Program-made: the position numbers and the translations under genes | In this document: piece by piece, positions 52,964-61,742 of the stretch | How the letters are laid out: each line of letters begins with the position of its first letter | Position numbering within the stretch: position 1 is the stretch's first letter | Assembly: GCF_001613165.1 (NCBI RefSeq) | Contig: NZ_BDBV01000052.1 | Location: 53,613-117,612, forward strand | DNA from: Nocardia mexicana NBRC 108244 | GTDB taxonomy: Bacteria > Actinomycetota > Actinomycetes > Mycobacteriales > Mycobacteriaceae | DNA: 64,000 nt | Direction: 5' to 3' | The notes under the pieces: model-generated | What the model was told of the DNA's origin: nothing | The model's database searches: none | The model's input: only the letters and a program-made list of their open reading frames with translations

Positions 52964-53179
52964 TTAGTGGCTGAGGTTGGGGTCGGTGAGCGTTGCCGTG
53001 AAGGTGTCCCATTCGGTGGGGGTGAAGCGCAGGGCGGGGCCGGTGCGGTCCTTCGAGTCCCGGACGCCGATGGAGCCGTCCGGGAGGAAGGCGACCTCGA
53101 CGCAGTCCTTGCCGCCCGACGTGCGAGAACTCGTGCGCCACACTACATTCGATAGATCAACGTCGTTGAAGTTGCTCAC
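52964..53179 (-). CDS. DUF397 protein
   Basis: The 71-residue protein matches DUF397: VVWRTSSRTSGGKDCVEVAFLPDGSIGVRDSKD and LRFTPTEWDTFTATL in order. DUF397 proteins are paired with XRE/DUF5753 regulators across actinobacteria and affect differentiation or antibiotic genes in Streptomyces. The pair overlaps by 4 bp here. ATG at 53179. Confidence 0.9.
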   Translation of the reverse strand: MSNFNDVDLSNVVWRTSSRTSGGKDCVEVAFLPDGSIGVRDSKDRTGPALRFTPTEWDTFTATLTDPNLSH

Positions 53180-54075
53180 GGGACGAACTCCTTAGCAATC
53201 TGGCGGATGAAGTTCCGGCTTGCGACGTCGTCCAGCGCAGCACGTCGAATCGCCTGGTGGGCTTCATGGTAGCGCTGAACATCGTCGGGGGTCTCCAGAT
53301 ACAGGTCGCCGGTGAAGTTTTCGAGGTACACGACGGGTGGTTCGAGCACTTCGCCCCTGTTGTCCGTGCCGAACTCGAGGATCGTGAACAGCCCGATCGG
53401 ATCTCCCAAAGGAATTCCTGCACGGTAGGGCAGGATTCGCAGGTCGATATTCGGCCTTGTACTCATATCGGCGAGATGCCGGAGTTGGGCGGCCATGATC
53501 CGTGGGGAACCGACCATTCGTCGAAGGGCGCATTCGAGGAGGACGACACTCAGTCGGACAGGATGCCGCTTGCGGGTGAGCTTTGCCTGTCGCTTCAGTT
53601 TCAGCTCCATCCGCTGATCCATCTCCTCTTCGGAGTCGTTCGGATACACGCTTCGAGCCAGAACGCGGGCGTACGCGGGAGTCTGCAGGAGCCCGAGAAC
53701 TGCATCAGGTGTGTACGAAAAGATCTGCCGTGCAGCGCTTTCCAATCCGACGTACACATCGAAGTCCGGTGGAATCAGACCGCCGTAGGCGTTCCACCAC
53801 GACTTCTCCGTTGCCTGCTGCGCCAGGCCGAGCAGTCCGGCCGCTGTCACCTCATCGGCATCGTAGAGCCTGCAAAGCTCGCGGATGTCTACCAGTCGAA
53901 TACGCGTGGCCTGACCCGTTTCGAGACGTTGGAGTGAACTCGGACTGAGTTCGATCAGATGCGCCGCTTCCTCCAACGTGATTCCCGTCTGATGCCGCAA
54001 GTCGCGCAACAGGCGTCCGAGCCGCCGTCGCGGAAGCGTGCTGCCGACACCTTGCATTGTGTACCCCACTCCCAT
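53176..54075 (-). CDS. XRE-family regulator with DUF5753
   Basis: The 299-residue protein has an N-terminal helix-turn-helix (GRLLRDLRHQTGITLEEAAHLIELSPSSLQRLETG) and a DUF5753 domain (about 95-290) with WWNAYGGLIPPDF and LGLLQTPAYARVLA. This pair type occurs in many copies per actinobacterial genome. ATG at 54075 is used; 54057 is possible, and a longer frame begins at 54174. It precedes the DUF397 gene on the same strand. Confidence 0.88.
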   Translation of the reverse strand: MGVGYTMQGVGSTLPRRRLGRLLRDLRHQTGITLEEAAHLIELSPSSLQRLETGQATRIRLVDIRELCRLYDADEVTAAGLLGLAQQATEKSWWNAYGGLIPPDFDVYVGLESAARQIFSYTPDAVLGLLQTPAYARVLARSVYPNDSEEEMDQRMELKLKRQAKLTRKRHPVRLSVVLLECALRRMVGSPRIMAAQLRHLADMSTRPNIDLRILPYRAGIPLGDPIGLFTILEFGTDNRGEVLEPPVVYLENFTGDLYLETPDDVQRYHEAHQAIRRAALDDVASRNFIRQIAKEFVP

Positions 54076-54238
54076 CAGCGGTGATGTTATTTCGGTATGA
54101 CACTGCCACGGAGGTGGGGCGCTCTCGGCAGCTTCACCGGAACGGCGGTGGTCTGGCTTGTTTTCCCAGGACAAAACCCATGGAGCGGGGCGCTGCTACC
54201 CAAGTGGGAATATCCAATGGTGAAGCCGCGCAACGGGT

Positions 54239-55222
54239 CTACGGCCGCTCGCCGAAGTTCGCGGCGACGAGGTGATCGGCCCAGGCGCGCAAGGCCTTGT
54301 CGACGGGTGGCATGGTGAGCCCGGCATTGCGGGCGTGGGCCTCGGCGGTGGTGGTGTCGTAGCGCTCGGAGGAGATGAATCCCAATGCCTCCGAGTCGGT
54401 TCGGGTGAGGAAGCGGGGCAGCCTGCTGACGATCCCGACCGGGATGGTGCGGCGCGGAGCCTTGACGCCGAGGTGGGCGGCGAGCAGGGCGACCATGTCG
54501 GGGAGGTCGGGGGTGGCGGGGTCGAGGATGTTGTAGGTCGCCCCCGCGGTGTCGGCGTGCTCGGGGAGGGAGGCGAGGAAGGCGGCCAGATACTCGACGT
54601 CGACGACCGGTACGAAGGAGTCCCGGCGGCCGGGGATGGCGAGGAGCCGACCGCGGTGCAGGTTGCGGACGAGGTCGGTGAGTCCGAAGTATTGGCCCTT
54701 GCCGATGACCGTGCTGGGGCTGGCGATGGTGAGGGGGACATCGAGTTCCGTTGCGCGCCTTCGGACGACGGCGTCGGCTTCGATCTTGGATGCCTCGTAG
54801 CTACCGGCCGCGTGGGAGGCGGCCTCGGCGCCCGGCAGTCCGGCGCGATAGCCGGTGATGTGCACGAGGCGCCGCCGTTGCGGAAGCGTGGCGGTGTAGT
54901 CGACGACGTGCAGCGCACCGGTGACGTTGTCGAGTCGGGCCTGTTGCTCGGTCAGGCCGAAGGCCATGTTGGCGGCGCAGTTGTAGACGTCGCGCACCGA
55001 GGGGAGCGGATCCAGGCCGAGGTTGGGGTGGGTGATATCGGATTCGAAGGTGAGCAGGTTGCGGCGGTCGACCGATTCGGCGTCCAGCCAATCGGTGAGG
55101 CGGGTAGCGGGACCGCGGAAGGCGGCGGCGACCGTGTGGCCGCGTCGCAGCAGCTCCGCGACGAGATTGCGGCCGATGAATCCGGCGGCTCCGAGGACGA
55201 GTGAGTCTGGATGCATTGTCAT
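54239..55222 (-). CDS. NAD-dependent epimerase/dehydratase-family protein
   Basis: The 327-residue extended SDR has the cofactor motif LVLGAAGFIGRNLVAELL and the SYEASKIEADAV Tyr/Lys-like block, with Y-x3-K. The substrate half resembles proteins acting on sugars or flavonoid-like compounds. It follows, on the same strand, a TetR gene by 65 bp, so that regulator may control it. ATG at 55222; the second ATG at 55216 is two codons later. Confidence 0.82.
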   Translation of the reverse strand: MTMHPDSLVLGAAGFIGRNLVAELLRRGHTVAAAFRGPATRLTDWLDAESVDRRNLLTFESDITHPNLGLDPLPSVRDVYNCAANMAFGLTEQQARLDNVTGALHVVDYTATLPQRRRLVHITGYRAGLPGAEAASHAAGSYEASKIEADAVVRRRATELDVPLTIASPSTVIGKGQYFGLTDLVRNLHRGRLLAIPGRRDSFVPVVDVEYLAAFLASLPEHADTAGATYNILDPATPDLPDMVALLAAHLGVKAPRRTIPVGIVSRLPRFLTRTDSEALGFISSERYDTTTAEAHARNAGLTMPPVDKALRAWADHLVAANFGERP

Positions 55223-55287
55223 TCCTAACTGGATCGGTCTACATATTCTTGCGATAAAGTCGTTGCGGGAAGCGCGGTGGCGGCCTG

Positions 55288-55836
55288 CTAGAGAAGGGCC
55301 TTGACGGCTTCGCCCGCCCGGCGGAGCGGCTCCCGGCTGCGGTGGACGCGGGCCAACAGCATCGCGCCTTCCACCAGGGCGAGGATGGGCCCGGCATGGA
55401 TGCCGTCCCGGCCGAGGGACTCGAGCCGAGTGGCGAGGGCGCGCTCCCAACCGTCGTAGATCTCGGCGCAGACGCGCTGGATGGTCTCGTTGGAAGCGGA
55501 GACGTCCAGGGCGAGAGTGGCTATGGGGCAACCCTTTTGCCACTGCGAGGCCTCCATGCGATCGCCGAACGCGGTGACCAGCCGATCGAGATAGCCGTCG
55601 ACATCGTCGGCCTCGGTGCCCGCGATGACGAGTTCGACGAATTGCCCTGCCTGGCGGGCGGATTCGGTGATCAGTTGATCCTTGCCGCCCGGGAAATGGA
55701 AATACAGCGAGCCGCGCGGCGCACCACTGGCGGCGACGATCTGGTTGAGCCCGGCCGCGGAGTACCCACCGGTCTCCAGCAACTCGCCCGTGGCCGCGAT
55801 CATGCGTGCCTTGGTGTCGTCACCCTTCCTGCCCAT
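55288..55836 (-). CDS. TetR-family regulator
   Basis: The 182-residue regulator has the LmrA/YxaF-like TetR domain: ETGGYSAAGLNQIVAASGAPRGSLYFHFPGGKDQL, a typical sequence of that group, then GCPIATLALDVSASNE. It lies between the epimerase gene (same strand) and an SDR gene (opposite strand). The AT-rich stretch 55845-55870 with ATATGTCGATCAGTATATT is the likely operator. ATG at 55836. Confidence 0.88.
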   Translation of the reverse strand: MGRKGDDTKARMIAATGELLETGGYSAAGLNQIVAASGAPRGSLYFHFPGGKDQLITESARQAGQFVELVIAGTEADDVDGYLDRLVTAFGDRMEASQWQKGCPIATLALDVSASNETIQRVCAEIYDGWERALATRLESLGRDGIHAGPILALVEGAMLLARVHRSREPLRRAGEAVKALL

Positions 55837-55964
55837 GAGCAAAGAATATGTCGATCAGTATATTTTGTCTACCCGAAAGTCAGCGGAACCCCGCCCAACT
55901 CGGCCGCCTTGGGTAGTACAACTTGACCCTCCCTGGCGCCGCGCGTCGCTGCCACGCTCGGAAC

Positions 55965-56720
55965 ATGACGACAACAGCCCTCATCACCGGTGCCAACAAG
56001 GGCATCGGCTACGAAACCGCCCGCCTGCTCGCCGCCCGCGGGACGACCGTCCTGGTCGGTGCCCGCAATCCCGAACTCGGCCGTGCCGCGGCCGAGAAAC
56101 TGAAGGCAGACGGTGCGGATGCCCGATTCGTCCAACTGGATGTGACCGACGACGAGTCCATCGGCCGCGCTGCCGAGTACATCGGGTCCGAATTCGGCAA
56201 GCTCGACATACTCGTCAACAATGCCGCCATCACCGGCGGCTTGGAGGGTGATGGCAAGGCATCCTCGACAACCCTCGCAACACTGCGAAAAGTCTACGAG
56301 ACCAACGTCTTCGGGGTCGTCGCGGTGACCAACGCGATGCTCCCGCTGCTCCGCGGGGCCGAGGCGGCCCGCATCGTCAACGTCTCCAGTGAGGTCGGCT
56401 CGATGACCCTCACCTTCGATCCGGACAGCCCCATGTGGCAGCTGGGAGCAATCCCTTACCCCTCTTCCAAGAGCGCCCTCAACATGATCACGACCCTGTA
56501 CGCCAAGGAACTCTGGGACACCCCGATCAAGGTCAATGCCGCCAACCCGGGCTACACCGCCACGGACCTCAACGGCCGCACCGGTTTCCGCACGCCCGAG
56601 CAGGGCGCCGCGCCCACGGTCCACCTGGCGACCCTCCCCGCCGACGGTCCCACCGGCCAACTATGGGGCTACATCTGGGGTGCCGAGGAAGGCGAGGAGT
56701 ACGGGCCGCTGCCTTGGTGA
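55965..56720 (+). CDS. Short-chain dehydrogenase
   Basis: The 251-residue classical SDR has TGANKGIGYETARLL, NNAAITGG, the serine in VNVSSEVGS and Tyr/Lys in YPSSK. It resembles carbonyl reductases of the plant and bacterial type that act on xenobiotic ketones. It diverges from the TetR gene, so that repressor probably controls it together with the epimerase. ATG at 55965. The substrate is unknown. Confidence 0.85.
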   Translation: MTTTALITGANKGIGYETARLLAARGTTVLVGARNPELGRAAAEKLKADGADARFVQLDVTDDESIGRAAEYIGSEFGKLDILVNNAAITGGLEGDGKASSTTLATLRKVYETNVFGVVAVTNAMLPLLRGAEAARIVNVSSEVGSMTLTFDPDSPMWQLGAIPYPSSKSALNMITTLYAKELWDTPIKVNAANPGYTATDLNGRTGFRTPEQGAAPTVHLATLPADGPTGQLWGYIWGAEEGEEYGPLPW

Positions 56721-56733
56721 AGGGGCCGGAATC

Positions 56734-57036
56734 TCAGAAGAAGTAGGCGGACAGGGAGGAACTGCCGGTGCCGTAGCCCATGCTGACGAGCCAATTCCGG
56801 AAGGCGATCAGAGCGCCGCCCACGGGACCGGGGTCGCTGCACGAGCCGCCGACCGAGGAGAAGGTGCAGCCGTCGTTGGCGACCGGGGACTGCTCGACCT
56901 CGGTGGTGAGGGGCACGCCGTTGTCGGCCGAGGCCGTGGCCGCCGGGCCCGCCAGCACACCCGCTACCACCGCGCCGGCCAGCATCACCCCGCTGATGCC
57001 ACGCTTGAACGACACACTGCTGTTCGATGTACGCAC
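56734..57036 (-). CDS. Small secreted protein
   Basis: The 100-residue protein has a signal peptide (FKRGISGVMLAGAVVAGVLA, then GPAATASA before the cleavage site). A short mature part has two cysteines (Cys-TFSSVGGS-Cys) that can form a disulfide. No family is recognised. GTG at 57036 is used because the basic start of the signal peptide follows; GTG or ATG options upstream add a few residues. It lies 13 bp from the convergent SDR stop. Confidence 0.65.
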   Translation of the reverse strand: MRTSNSSVSFKRGISGVMLAGAVVAGVLAGPAATASADNGVPLTTEVEQSPVANDGCTFSSVGGSCSDPGPVGGALIAFRNWLVSMGYGTGSSSLSAYFF

Positions 57037-57129
57037 GAGCGTGAACCTACCCGACCTCATGGTTCAGGACCGGACGGTATCTCCAGAGCTGGAGGGCGGG
57101 CCGGGCGCACTCTCCGGCGTTCGATACGG

Positions 57130-57174
57130 GAAGGACCACCCCGGAACGAGAGGAGGGGCGGGGTGGTCCTTCCG
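57130..57174. terminator. Hairpin terminator of echA20-ipdABC operon
   Basis: GGAAGGACCACCCC and GGGGTGGTCCTTCC form a perfect 14-bp stem around a 17-base loop. It starts 22 bp past the ipdC stop. Confidence 0.88.
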
Positions 57175-57195
57175 TTGTGACCGAACGGCTTTCGG

Positions 57196-58284
57196 TCACG
57201 CCGAGGGGCTGGGGGATGCCTCGTGGCGCAGCGCGGCGAGCGCGTCGATTCGCGCGGCCGCGTCGTCGACGATCCGGTCGATCAGTTCCTGCACTGTGGG
57301 CAGGTCCTGGATGATGCCCGTGACCTGCCCGGCGGCCAGGACACCCGCGTGAGTATTGCCCTCGACCAGGCCGGACTTCAGCAGCATCGGGGTGTTGGCG
57401 GCCATGATGACCTGGGACCAGGTGAGGTCCTTGGTCTTTCGCATGGCCAGGCCGTCGCGGACGATGGTGGACCATTTCATGCCGGTCATGCCCTTGAACT
57501 TCACGGCATTGGCGACCGCCGCCGCCAATCCGCGCCAGCGGCCCGAGTGCTCCAGTCGCTCAACGAGATCGGTGTTCAGGACCCGGTGCGGCATGCCGTC
57601 GACCTTCAACGACACGACCGTGTCCTGCAGGCCGCGATTCAGGTACTCCTGCTTCACCGCGTCGGGCACGGTGCTCTCCTGGGTAAGGAGGAACCGCGTG
57701 CCCATCGCGACACCCGCTGCGCCATAGGACAATGCGGCAGCCAGCCCGCGTCCGTCGAAGAAACCGCCCGCCGCCACGACCGGAATATCGACCGCGTCGA
57801 GCACCGACGGCAGCAGCAGGGTGGTGGCGACCGGACCGGTGTGCCCGCCGCCCTCGCCGCCCTGCACGATCACGGCATCGGCGCCCCACGAGGCGACCTT
57901 CACCGCGTGCTTGGCGGCGCCGATCGACGGAACCACCACGACCCCGGCATCTTTCAGCCGCGCGATGAGTTCCTTCTTGGGCGCCAGCGCGAAGGACGCG
58001 ACCCGTACCTTCTCCCGGATCAACAGCTCGATCCGCTCCGGCGCATCGGAGGCGTCGGCCCGGATGTTGACCCCGAACGGCTTGTCGGTGTGCGCCTTGG
58101 TCTTCGCGACGGCCGCTTCGAGTTCGGCGAAGGTCATCGTGGCGGAGGCGAGAATGCCCAACCCTCCGGCGTTGGCGGTGGCCGCGACCAGCCGCGGACC
58201 GGCCACCCAGCCCATACCGGTCTGGACCACCGGATGCTCGATGCCGACCAGTTCGGTCAGCGGTGTCCGCAGCCGCGCCGTCAT
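57196..58284 (-). CDS. ipdC: IpdC, flavin oxidoreductase of HIP breakdown
   Basis: The 362-residue protein is a nitronate-monooxygenase-like FMN enzyme: PVVQTGMGWVAGPRLVAATANAG, VIVQGGEGGGHTG and PVVAAGGFFDGRGLAAALSYGA, which form the phosphate-binding loop. IpdC (Rv3553) is needed for reduction of a HIP-CoA intermediate before ring opening. It is last in echA20-ipdA-ipdB-ipdC. ATG at 58284 overlaps the stop of a 23-codon frame (ATGA). Confidence 0.92.
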   Translation of the reverse strand: MTARLRTPLTELVGIEHPVVQTGMGWVAGPRLVAATANAGGLGILASATMTFAELEAAVAKTKAHTDKPFGVNIRADASDAPERIELLIREKVRVASFALAPKKELIARLKDAGVVVVPSIGAAKHAVKVASWGADAVIVQGGEGGGHTGPVATTLLLPSVLDAVDIPVVAAGGFFDGRGLAAALSYGAAGVAMGTRFLLTQESTVPDAVKQEYLNRGLQDTVVSLKVDGMPHRVLNTDLVERLEHSGRWRGLAAAVANAVKFKGMTGMKWSTIVRDGLAMRKTKDLTWSQVIMAANTPMLLKSGLVEGNTHAGVLAAGQVTGIIQDLPTVQELIDRIVDDAAARIDALAALRHEASPSPSA

Positions 58285-58352
58285 AGCTGCACCTCGCAGC
58301 GATCGAGTTCGGTCGCGACGAATACCGTTGCGTGCCCGATATGCCCGCTCAT
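58281..58352 (-). CDS. 23-residue bridging micro-ORF between ipdB and ipdC
   Basis: An ATG at 58352 overlaps the ipdB stop as ATGA, and the TGA of this frame overlaps the ipdC start as ATGA. The peptide reads MSGHIGHATVFV and ends CEVQL. Overlap at both ends of a 72-bp gap would let ribosomes pass from ipdB to ipdC. The role may be coupling alone. No family is recognised. Confidence 0.5.
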   Translation of the reverse strand: MSGHIGHATVFVATELDRCEVQL

Positions 58353-59107
58353 CCCGCGACCTCCTTGTCCCGAATCCCCTTGGGATCCAGCACGGTCCGG
58401 ATGATCTGCAGCTCCTCCTCGGTGGGCAGGCGGGTGGTCCCGGCGGTATCCAGACCGGCCAGCTCGAACGAGGTATTGTCGGCGACCTCGTCCGGCGTCA
58501 CCCCGGGATGCAGCGACAGCGCCTGCAGCGTGTGATCGGGACCGCCGAAGTCGAACACGCCCAGATTGGTCACCACCCGATGCAGGTGGTGGAACCGATA
58601 CGCCGGATTCTCGGGATCGACCTTGTCGTAACCGATTCCGGAGACGATATCCACCTGCTCGCAGAACACCCGCTTGCCGTGCCGGGGCACGAAGTAGCTG
58701 GTGGCGTGGTTGATCGTATTACCGGGGGCGCCGCGCACACCGAACATCTGCCGGGTCGGCTGCTGCAGCGGCCCGAACGCCGAGAGGTTCTGATTGCCGA
58801 ACCGATCGAGCTGGTTGGCGCCCATGACGACGTGCCGCCGCCCGGAGGCGACCACGTCGAAGACGCGGCCGAACGGAATCCAGCCCTCCACAGACGCTTT
58901 CGCGCCCAGCGCGGGCGTCTCGGCGAGCAGCTGCGACTCGCCGTCGGAGATCAGCAGGTCGGGCTCGAAGGTCAGCCGCGCCAGGCGCGCCCCGATGGTC
59001 GGGGTCGGCGACATCGGGCTGGCCATGATTTCCCCTGCGCCGCGAAAGATCTCGGCGCAGGCGACCGCGCACACCTCGGCGCGCGTCGCGGTGGTGGTGT
59101 CGGTCAT
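58349..59107 (-). CDS. ipdB: IpdB, beta subunit of COCHEA-CoA hydrolase
   Basis: The 252-residue protein is a CoA-transferase beta-like subunit (RAEVCAVACAEIFRGAGEIMASPM, then LLAETPALGAKASVEGWIPFGRVFDVVASG). IpdAB resembles class I CoA transferases but opens the last ring of COCHEA-CoA. The usual transferase glutamate motif in the beta chain is not evident, as expected. ATG at 59107; the longer open frame upstream runs through ipdA in another phase. It overlaps micro-ORFs on both sides. Confidence 0.92.
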   Translation of the reverse strand: MTDTTTATRAEVCAVACAEIFRGAGEIMASPMSPTPTIGARLARLTFEPDLLISDGESQLLAETPALGAKASVEGWIPFGRVFDVVASGRRHVVMGANQLDRFGNQNLSAFGPLQQPTRQMFGVRGAPGNTINHATSYFVPRHGKRVFCEQVDIVSGIGYDKVDPENPAYRFHHLHRVVTNLGVFDFGGPDHTLQALSLHPGVTPDEVADNTSFELAGLDTAGTTRLPTEEELQIIRTVLDPKGIRDKEVAG

Positions 59108-59238
59108 CGGCGCTCCTCGTTCTCGACAGGTGCCTGGTCGAAGGTGACCGTCATGGCGCCGGGGCGGGCGAAGGTCACTCGCATCCGGGTGGTGGGCGGC
59201 GCGCTTTCGGGGCGCGGGGCCTGGGTGTTCTCGCTCAT
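59104..59238 (-). CDS. 44-residue bridging micro-ORF between ipdA and ipdB
   Basis: An ATG at 59238 overlaps the ipdA stop (ATGA), and the frame's TGA overlaps the ipdB start (ATGA). The peptide starts MSENTQAPRPES and ends PVENEERR. The middle MRVTFARPGAMTVTFDQ could form two short strands. The full fit into the 135-bp gap argues against chance. Function is unknown; it may be a small accessory of IpdAB or only a coupling device. Confidence 0.6.
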   Translation of the reverse strand: MSENTQAPRPESAPPTTRMRVTFARPGAMTVTFDQAPVENEERR

Positions 59239-60116
59239 TTCGACTGCTCCGCGGCGAATTCACGGACGGCGGCCTGGTATTCGTCCTCGGAGACGTCCAG
59301 GTACCGGGCCTTGAACGCGGCCCAGGTGTCGGCCTCCTTGGCGGCCTCCACATAGTGGCGCTGGAACTTCTCGTCCCGGCCGTAGCTACCGGAGAAGGTG
59401 AAGTGCGCACCGCCCGGTGCCTCCACCACGCCGTCGACCATCATGCGGTTGAGCAGGAGTGCCTGCTGCGGAACGGCTTTCACCAGCTCTTCGGTCTCCG
59501 CCAGCCGATCCACCGACAGAAAGCGGCGCTCGGCGGCCAGGCAGAACAGATCGTCCATATACGGGTCGACCCCGGTGTACGCCGCGTTGCCGTGCTTGTC
59601 GCCCAGGTCCATATGGACGAACGCCGCGTCCAGGGTCAGCGCGGGCATGGCGACGAGAGTTTCGGTGCGGCCGTCGGCATTCGGGTACGGCGACCGCACC
59701 GTCTGCAGCTCGCCCTCCCAGAAACTCGGCACATCCGAACCGAGTCCCGCGCGGATCGGCAGGAACGGCAGCCGGGCGGCGGCGGCCTGCAGACCGCATT
59801 TCACCATGCCCTCGTCCATCTCGCGGACCGCGATCTCGCCGCCGGTGCGGACCTTGGCGAACCACGGATCGTAGAACGGCGCCGAATCCAGCGACACGAA
59901 GCCGTAATAGGCCTTGCGCACCTTGCCCGCCGAGCACAGCAGCCCGAGATCCGGGCCGCCGTAGGAGACCACGGTCAGGTCGGTCACGTCGGACCGCAGC
60001 AACGCCCGCACGAAGGCCAGCGGCTTGCGGCGCGACCCCCAGCCGCCGATCCCGACGGTCATGCCGCTGCGCAGCTGCCCGACCGCCTCGTCGAGGCTCA
60101 TTCGCTTGTCGCGCAT
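59235..60116 (-). CDS. ipdA: IpdA, alpha subunit of COCHEA-CoA hydrolase
   Basis: The 293-residue CoA-transferase alpha-like subunit starts RDKRMSLDEAVGQLRSGMTVGIGGWGSRRKPLAFVRALL in pattern, with the GIGGWGSRRKP loop that replaces the transferase glycine loop. It continues with DLGDKHGNAAYTG. With IpdB it opens ring C of COCHEA-CoA by hydrolysis. ATG at 60116 overlaps the echA20 stop (TGATG). Confidence 0.92.
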   Translation of the reverse strand: MRDKRMSLDEAVGQLRSGMTVGIGGWGSRRKPLAFVRALLRSDVTDLTVVSYGGPDLGLLCSAGKVRKAYYGFVSLDSAPFYDPWFAKVRTGGEIAVREMDEGMVKCGLQAAAARLPFLPIRAGLGSDVPSFWEGELQTVRSPYPNADGRTETLVAMPALTLDAAFVHMDLGDKHGNAAYTGVDPYMDDLFCLAAERRFLSVDRLAETEELVKAVPQQALLLNRMMVDGVVEAPGGAHFTFSGSYGRDEKFQRHYVEAAKEADTWAAFKARYLDVSEDEYQAAVREFAAEQSK

Positions 60117-60880
60117 CAGTTCTCACCCCGCTTCGCGGCCAGGTCGGCATCGAACCGGTCGCGGATCTCGTCGGCCACGCCCGCCAGATTCAGCTCGAAG
60201 GTGAAGCCCTGCTCGAACCGGTAGCTGCGGTGCACGTCCTGGGTATCGATCCCGTTGAGCGCGCGCTTGGCGGCGCGGATGACGCGGCCGTCCTTGGCGG
60301 CGATGTTCTTGGCGACTTCCATTGCGGCCGAATCGAGTTCGGCGCGGGGAACCACCTTGTACACCGACCCGAAGTGCTGCAGCTGCTGTGCGGTCACCGT
60401 GCTCGCGGTGTAGAACAGCGTCCGCATCATGTGCTGCGGCACCAGCCGCGCGAGATGAGTGGCCGCGCCCAGCGCCCCGCGCTCCACCTCGGGCAGTCCG
60501 AAGGTCGCATCGTCGGAGGCGACGATCACGTCCGCGTTGCCGACCAGGCCGATGCCGCCGCCCAGGCAGAAGCCGTTCACCGCGACGATTACCGGCACCT
60601 GGCACTCGTACACCGCCGAAAACGCCTCGTAGCACCCGTGATTGGCGTCGATCAGGGTCTGGTGACCCGGATTGCGCTGGATCTCCTTGATGTCCACGCC
60701 CGCGTTGAACCCGCGGCCCTCCGCGCGCAGCACCACGACCTTGGTCTCGGGCTCGCGCCCGGCCGCCCGAACGGCGTCGGCCACTCCGAACCAGCCGGCC
60801 GTGGGCAGGGCGTTGACCGGCGGGTAGTCGATCGTGACGACCTCGATCCCCGAGGTCTCGGTGTGACGGTTGATCCCCAT
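60116..60880 (-). CDS. echA20: EchA20, ring D hydrolase (crotonase fold)
   Basis: The 254-residue crotonase-fold protein has GRGFNAGVDIKEIQRNPGH for the oxyanion hole and VNGFCLGGGIGLVGNADVIVAS for CoA. EchA20 opens ring D of the HIP-derived CoA ester hydrolytically. It is first in echA20-ipdABC, 26 bp from a KstR2 box. ATG at 60880 is chosen; a start ten codons upstream would lie in the operator. Confidence 0.9.
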   Translation of the reverse strand: MGINRHTETSGIEVVTIDYPPVNALPTAGWFGVADAVRAAGREPETKVVVLRAEGRGFNAGVDIKEIQRNPGHQTLIDANHGCYEAFSAVYECQVPVIVAVNGFCLGGGIGLVGNADVIVASDDATFGLPEVERGALGAATHLARLVPQHMMRTLFYTASTVTAQQLQHFGSVYKVVPRAELDSAAMEVAKNIAAKDGRVIRAAKRALNGIDTQDVHRSYRFEQGFTFELNLAGVADEIRDRFDADLAAKRGEN

Positions 60881-60905
60881 CGCATGTCCATTCGTTGGCA
60901 AAACA

Positions 60906-60919
60906 AGCAAGTGCTTGGT
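60906..60919. promoter_or_regulatory. KstR2 box between echA20 and SDR genes
   Basis: AGCAAGTGCTTGGT fits AnCAAGnnCTTGnT fully and equals the 45-kb box. It is 26 bp from echA20 and 12 bp from the SDR gene, so it controls both. Confidence 0.92.
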
Positions 60920-60930
60920 AGGTTATCACG

Positions 60931-61710
60931 GTGGCAATCGAAGTGGACCTCTCCGGAGCCGTCGTTCTGGTCACCGGCGGCGTGCGGGGAGTGGGGGCCG
61001 GTATCAGCCGGACGTTCCTGGACGCGGGCGCGACCGTGGTGACCTGCGCGCGCCGCCCGGCGGATGCCCCGATCGAGAGCTCGGGCCGCACCGCGGACTT
61101 CCTGCCCTGCGACGTGCGCGACGGCGAAGCGGTGCCCGCGCTGATCGACGGGATCGTGGAGCGGTACGGCCGGATCGACCACGTGGTCAACAACGCCGGC
61201 GGCGCCCCGTTCGCCCTGGCGGCCCAGGCCAGCCGCAACTTCCACTCGAAGATCGTCGAGCTGAATCTGCTTGCCCCACTGCTGGTTTCGCAGGCCGCCA
61301 ATGCCGTGATGCAGGATCAGCCCGGCGGCGGTTCGATCGTGATGATCTCCAGCGTGAGCGGCCACCGGCCCTCGCCCGGCACCGCCGCCTACGGCGCGGC
61401 CAAGGCCGGACTCGACAACCTCGTCACCTCGCTGGCGGTGGAGTGGGCGCCGAAGGTCCGGGTCAATTCGGTGATCGTCGGCATGGTGAATACGGAATCC
61501 AGCCACCTGCACTACGGCGACGAGGCGGGCATCGCCGCCGTCGGCGCCACCGTCCCGTTGCAGCGCATGGCCGCGCCGGAGGACATCGGCCGGGTGGCGG
61601 CCTTCCTGGCCTCCCCGCTGGCGGGCTATGTCAACGGCGCCTCGCTGCTCGTGCACGGCGGTGGTGAGCGCCCGGCGTTCCTGGATGCCGCCACCGTCAA
61701 CGACTCCTGA
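60931..61710 (+). CDS. Short-chain dehydrogenase (Rv3549c type)
   Basis: The 259-residue SDR has TGGVRGVGAGISRTF, NNAGGAPFAL, the active-site serine in MISSVSGHRP and Tyr/Lys in YGAAK. Place and strand (divergent from echA20) match Rv3549c. The likely role is oxidation of a hydroxyacyl-CoA formed in ring C/D breakdown; the exact substrate is unsettled. GTG at 60931. The next SDR starts 32 bp on. Confidence 0.85.
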   Translation: MAIEVDLSGAVVLVTGGVRGVGAGISRTFLDAGATVVTCARRPADAPIESSGRTADFLPCDVRDGEAVPALIDGIVERYGRIDHVVNNAGGAPFALAAQASRNFHSKIVELNLLAPLLVSQAANAVMQDQPGGGSIVMISSVSGHRPSPGTAAYGAAKAGLDNLVTSLAVEWAPKVRVNSVIVGMVNTESSHLHYGDEAGIAAVGATVPLQRMAAPEDIGRVAAFLASPLAGYVNGASLLVHGGGERPAFLDAATVNDS

Positions 61711-61742
61711 CCAGCAGCACAACCGAAATGAGAGCGACGAAT

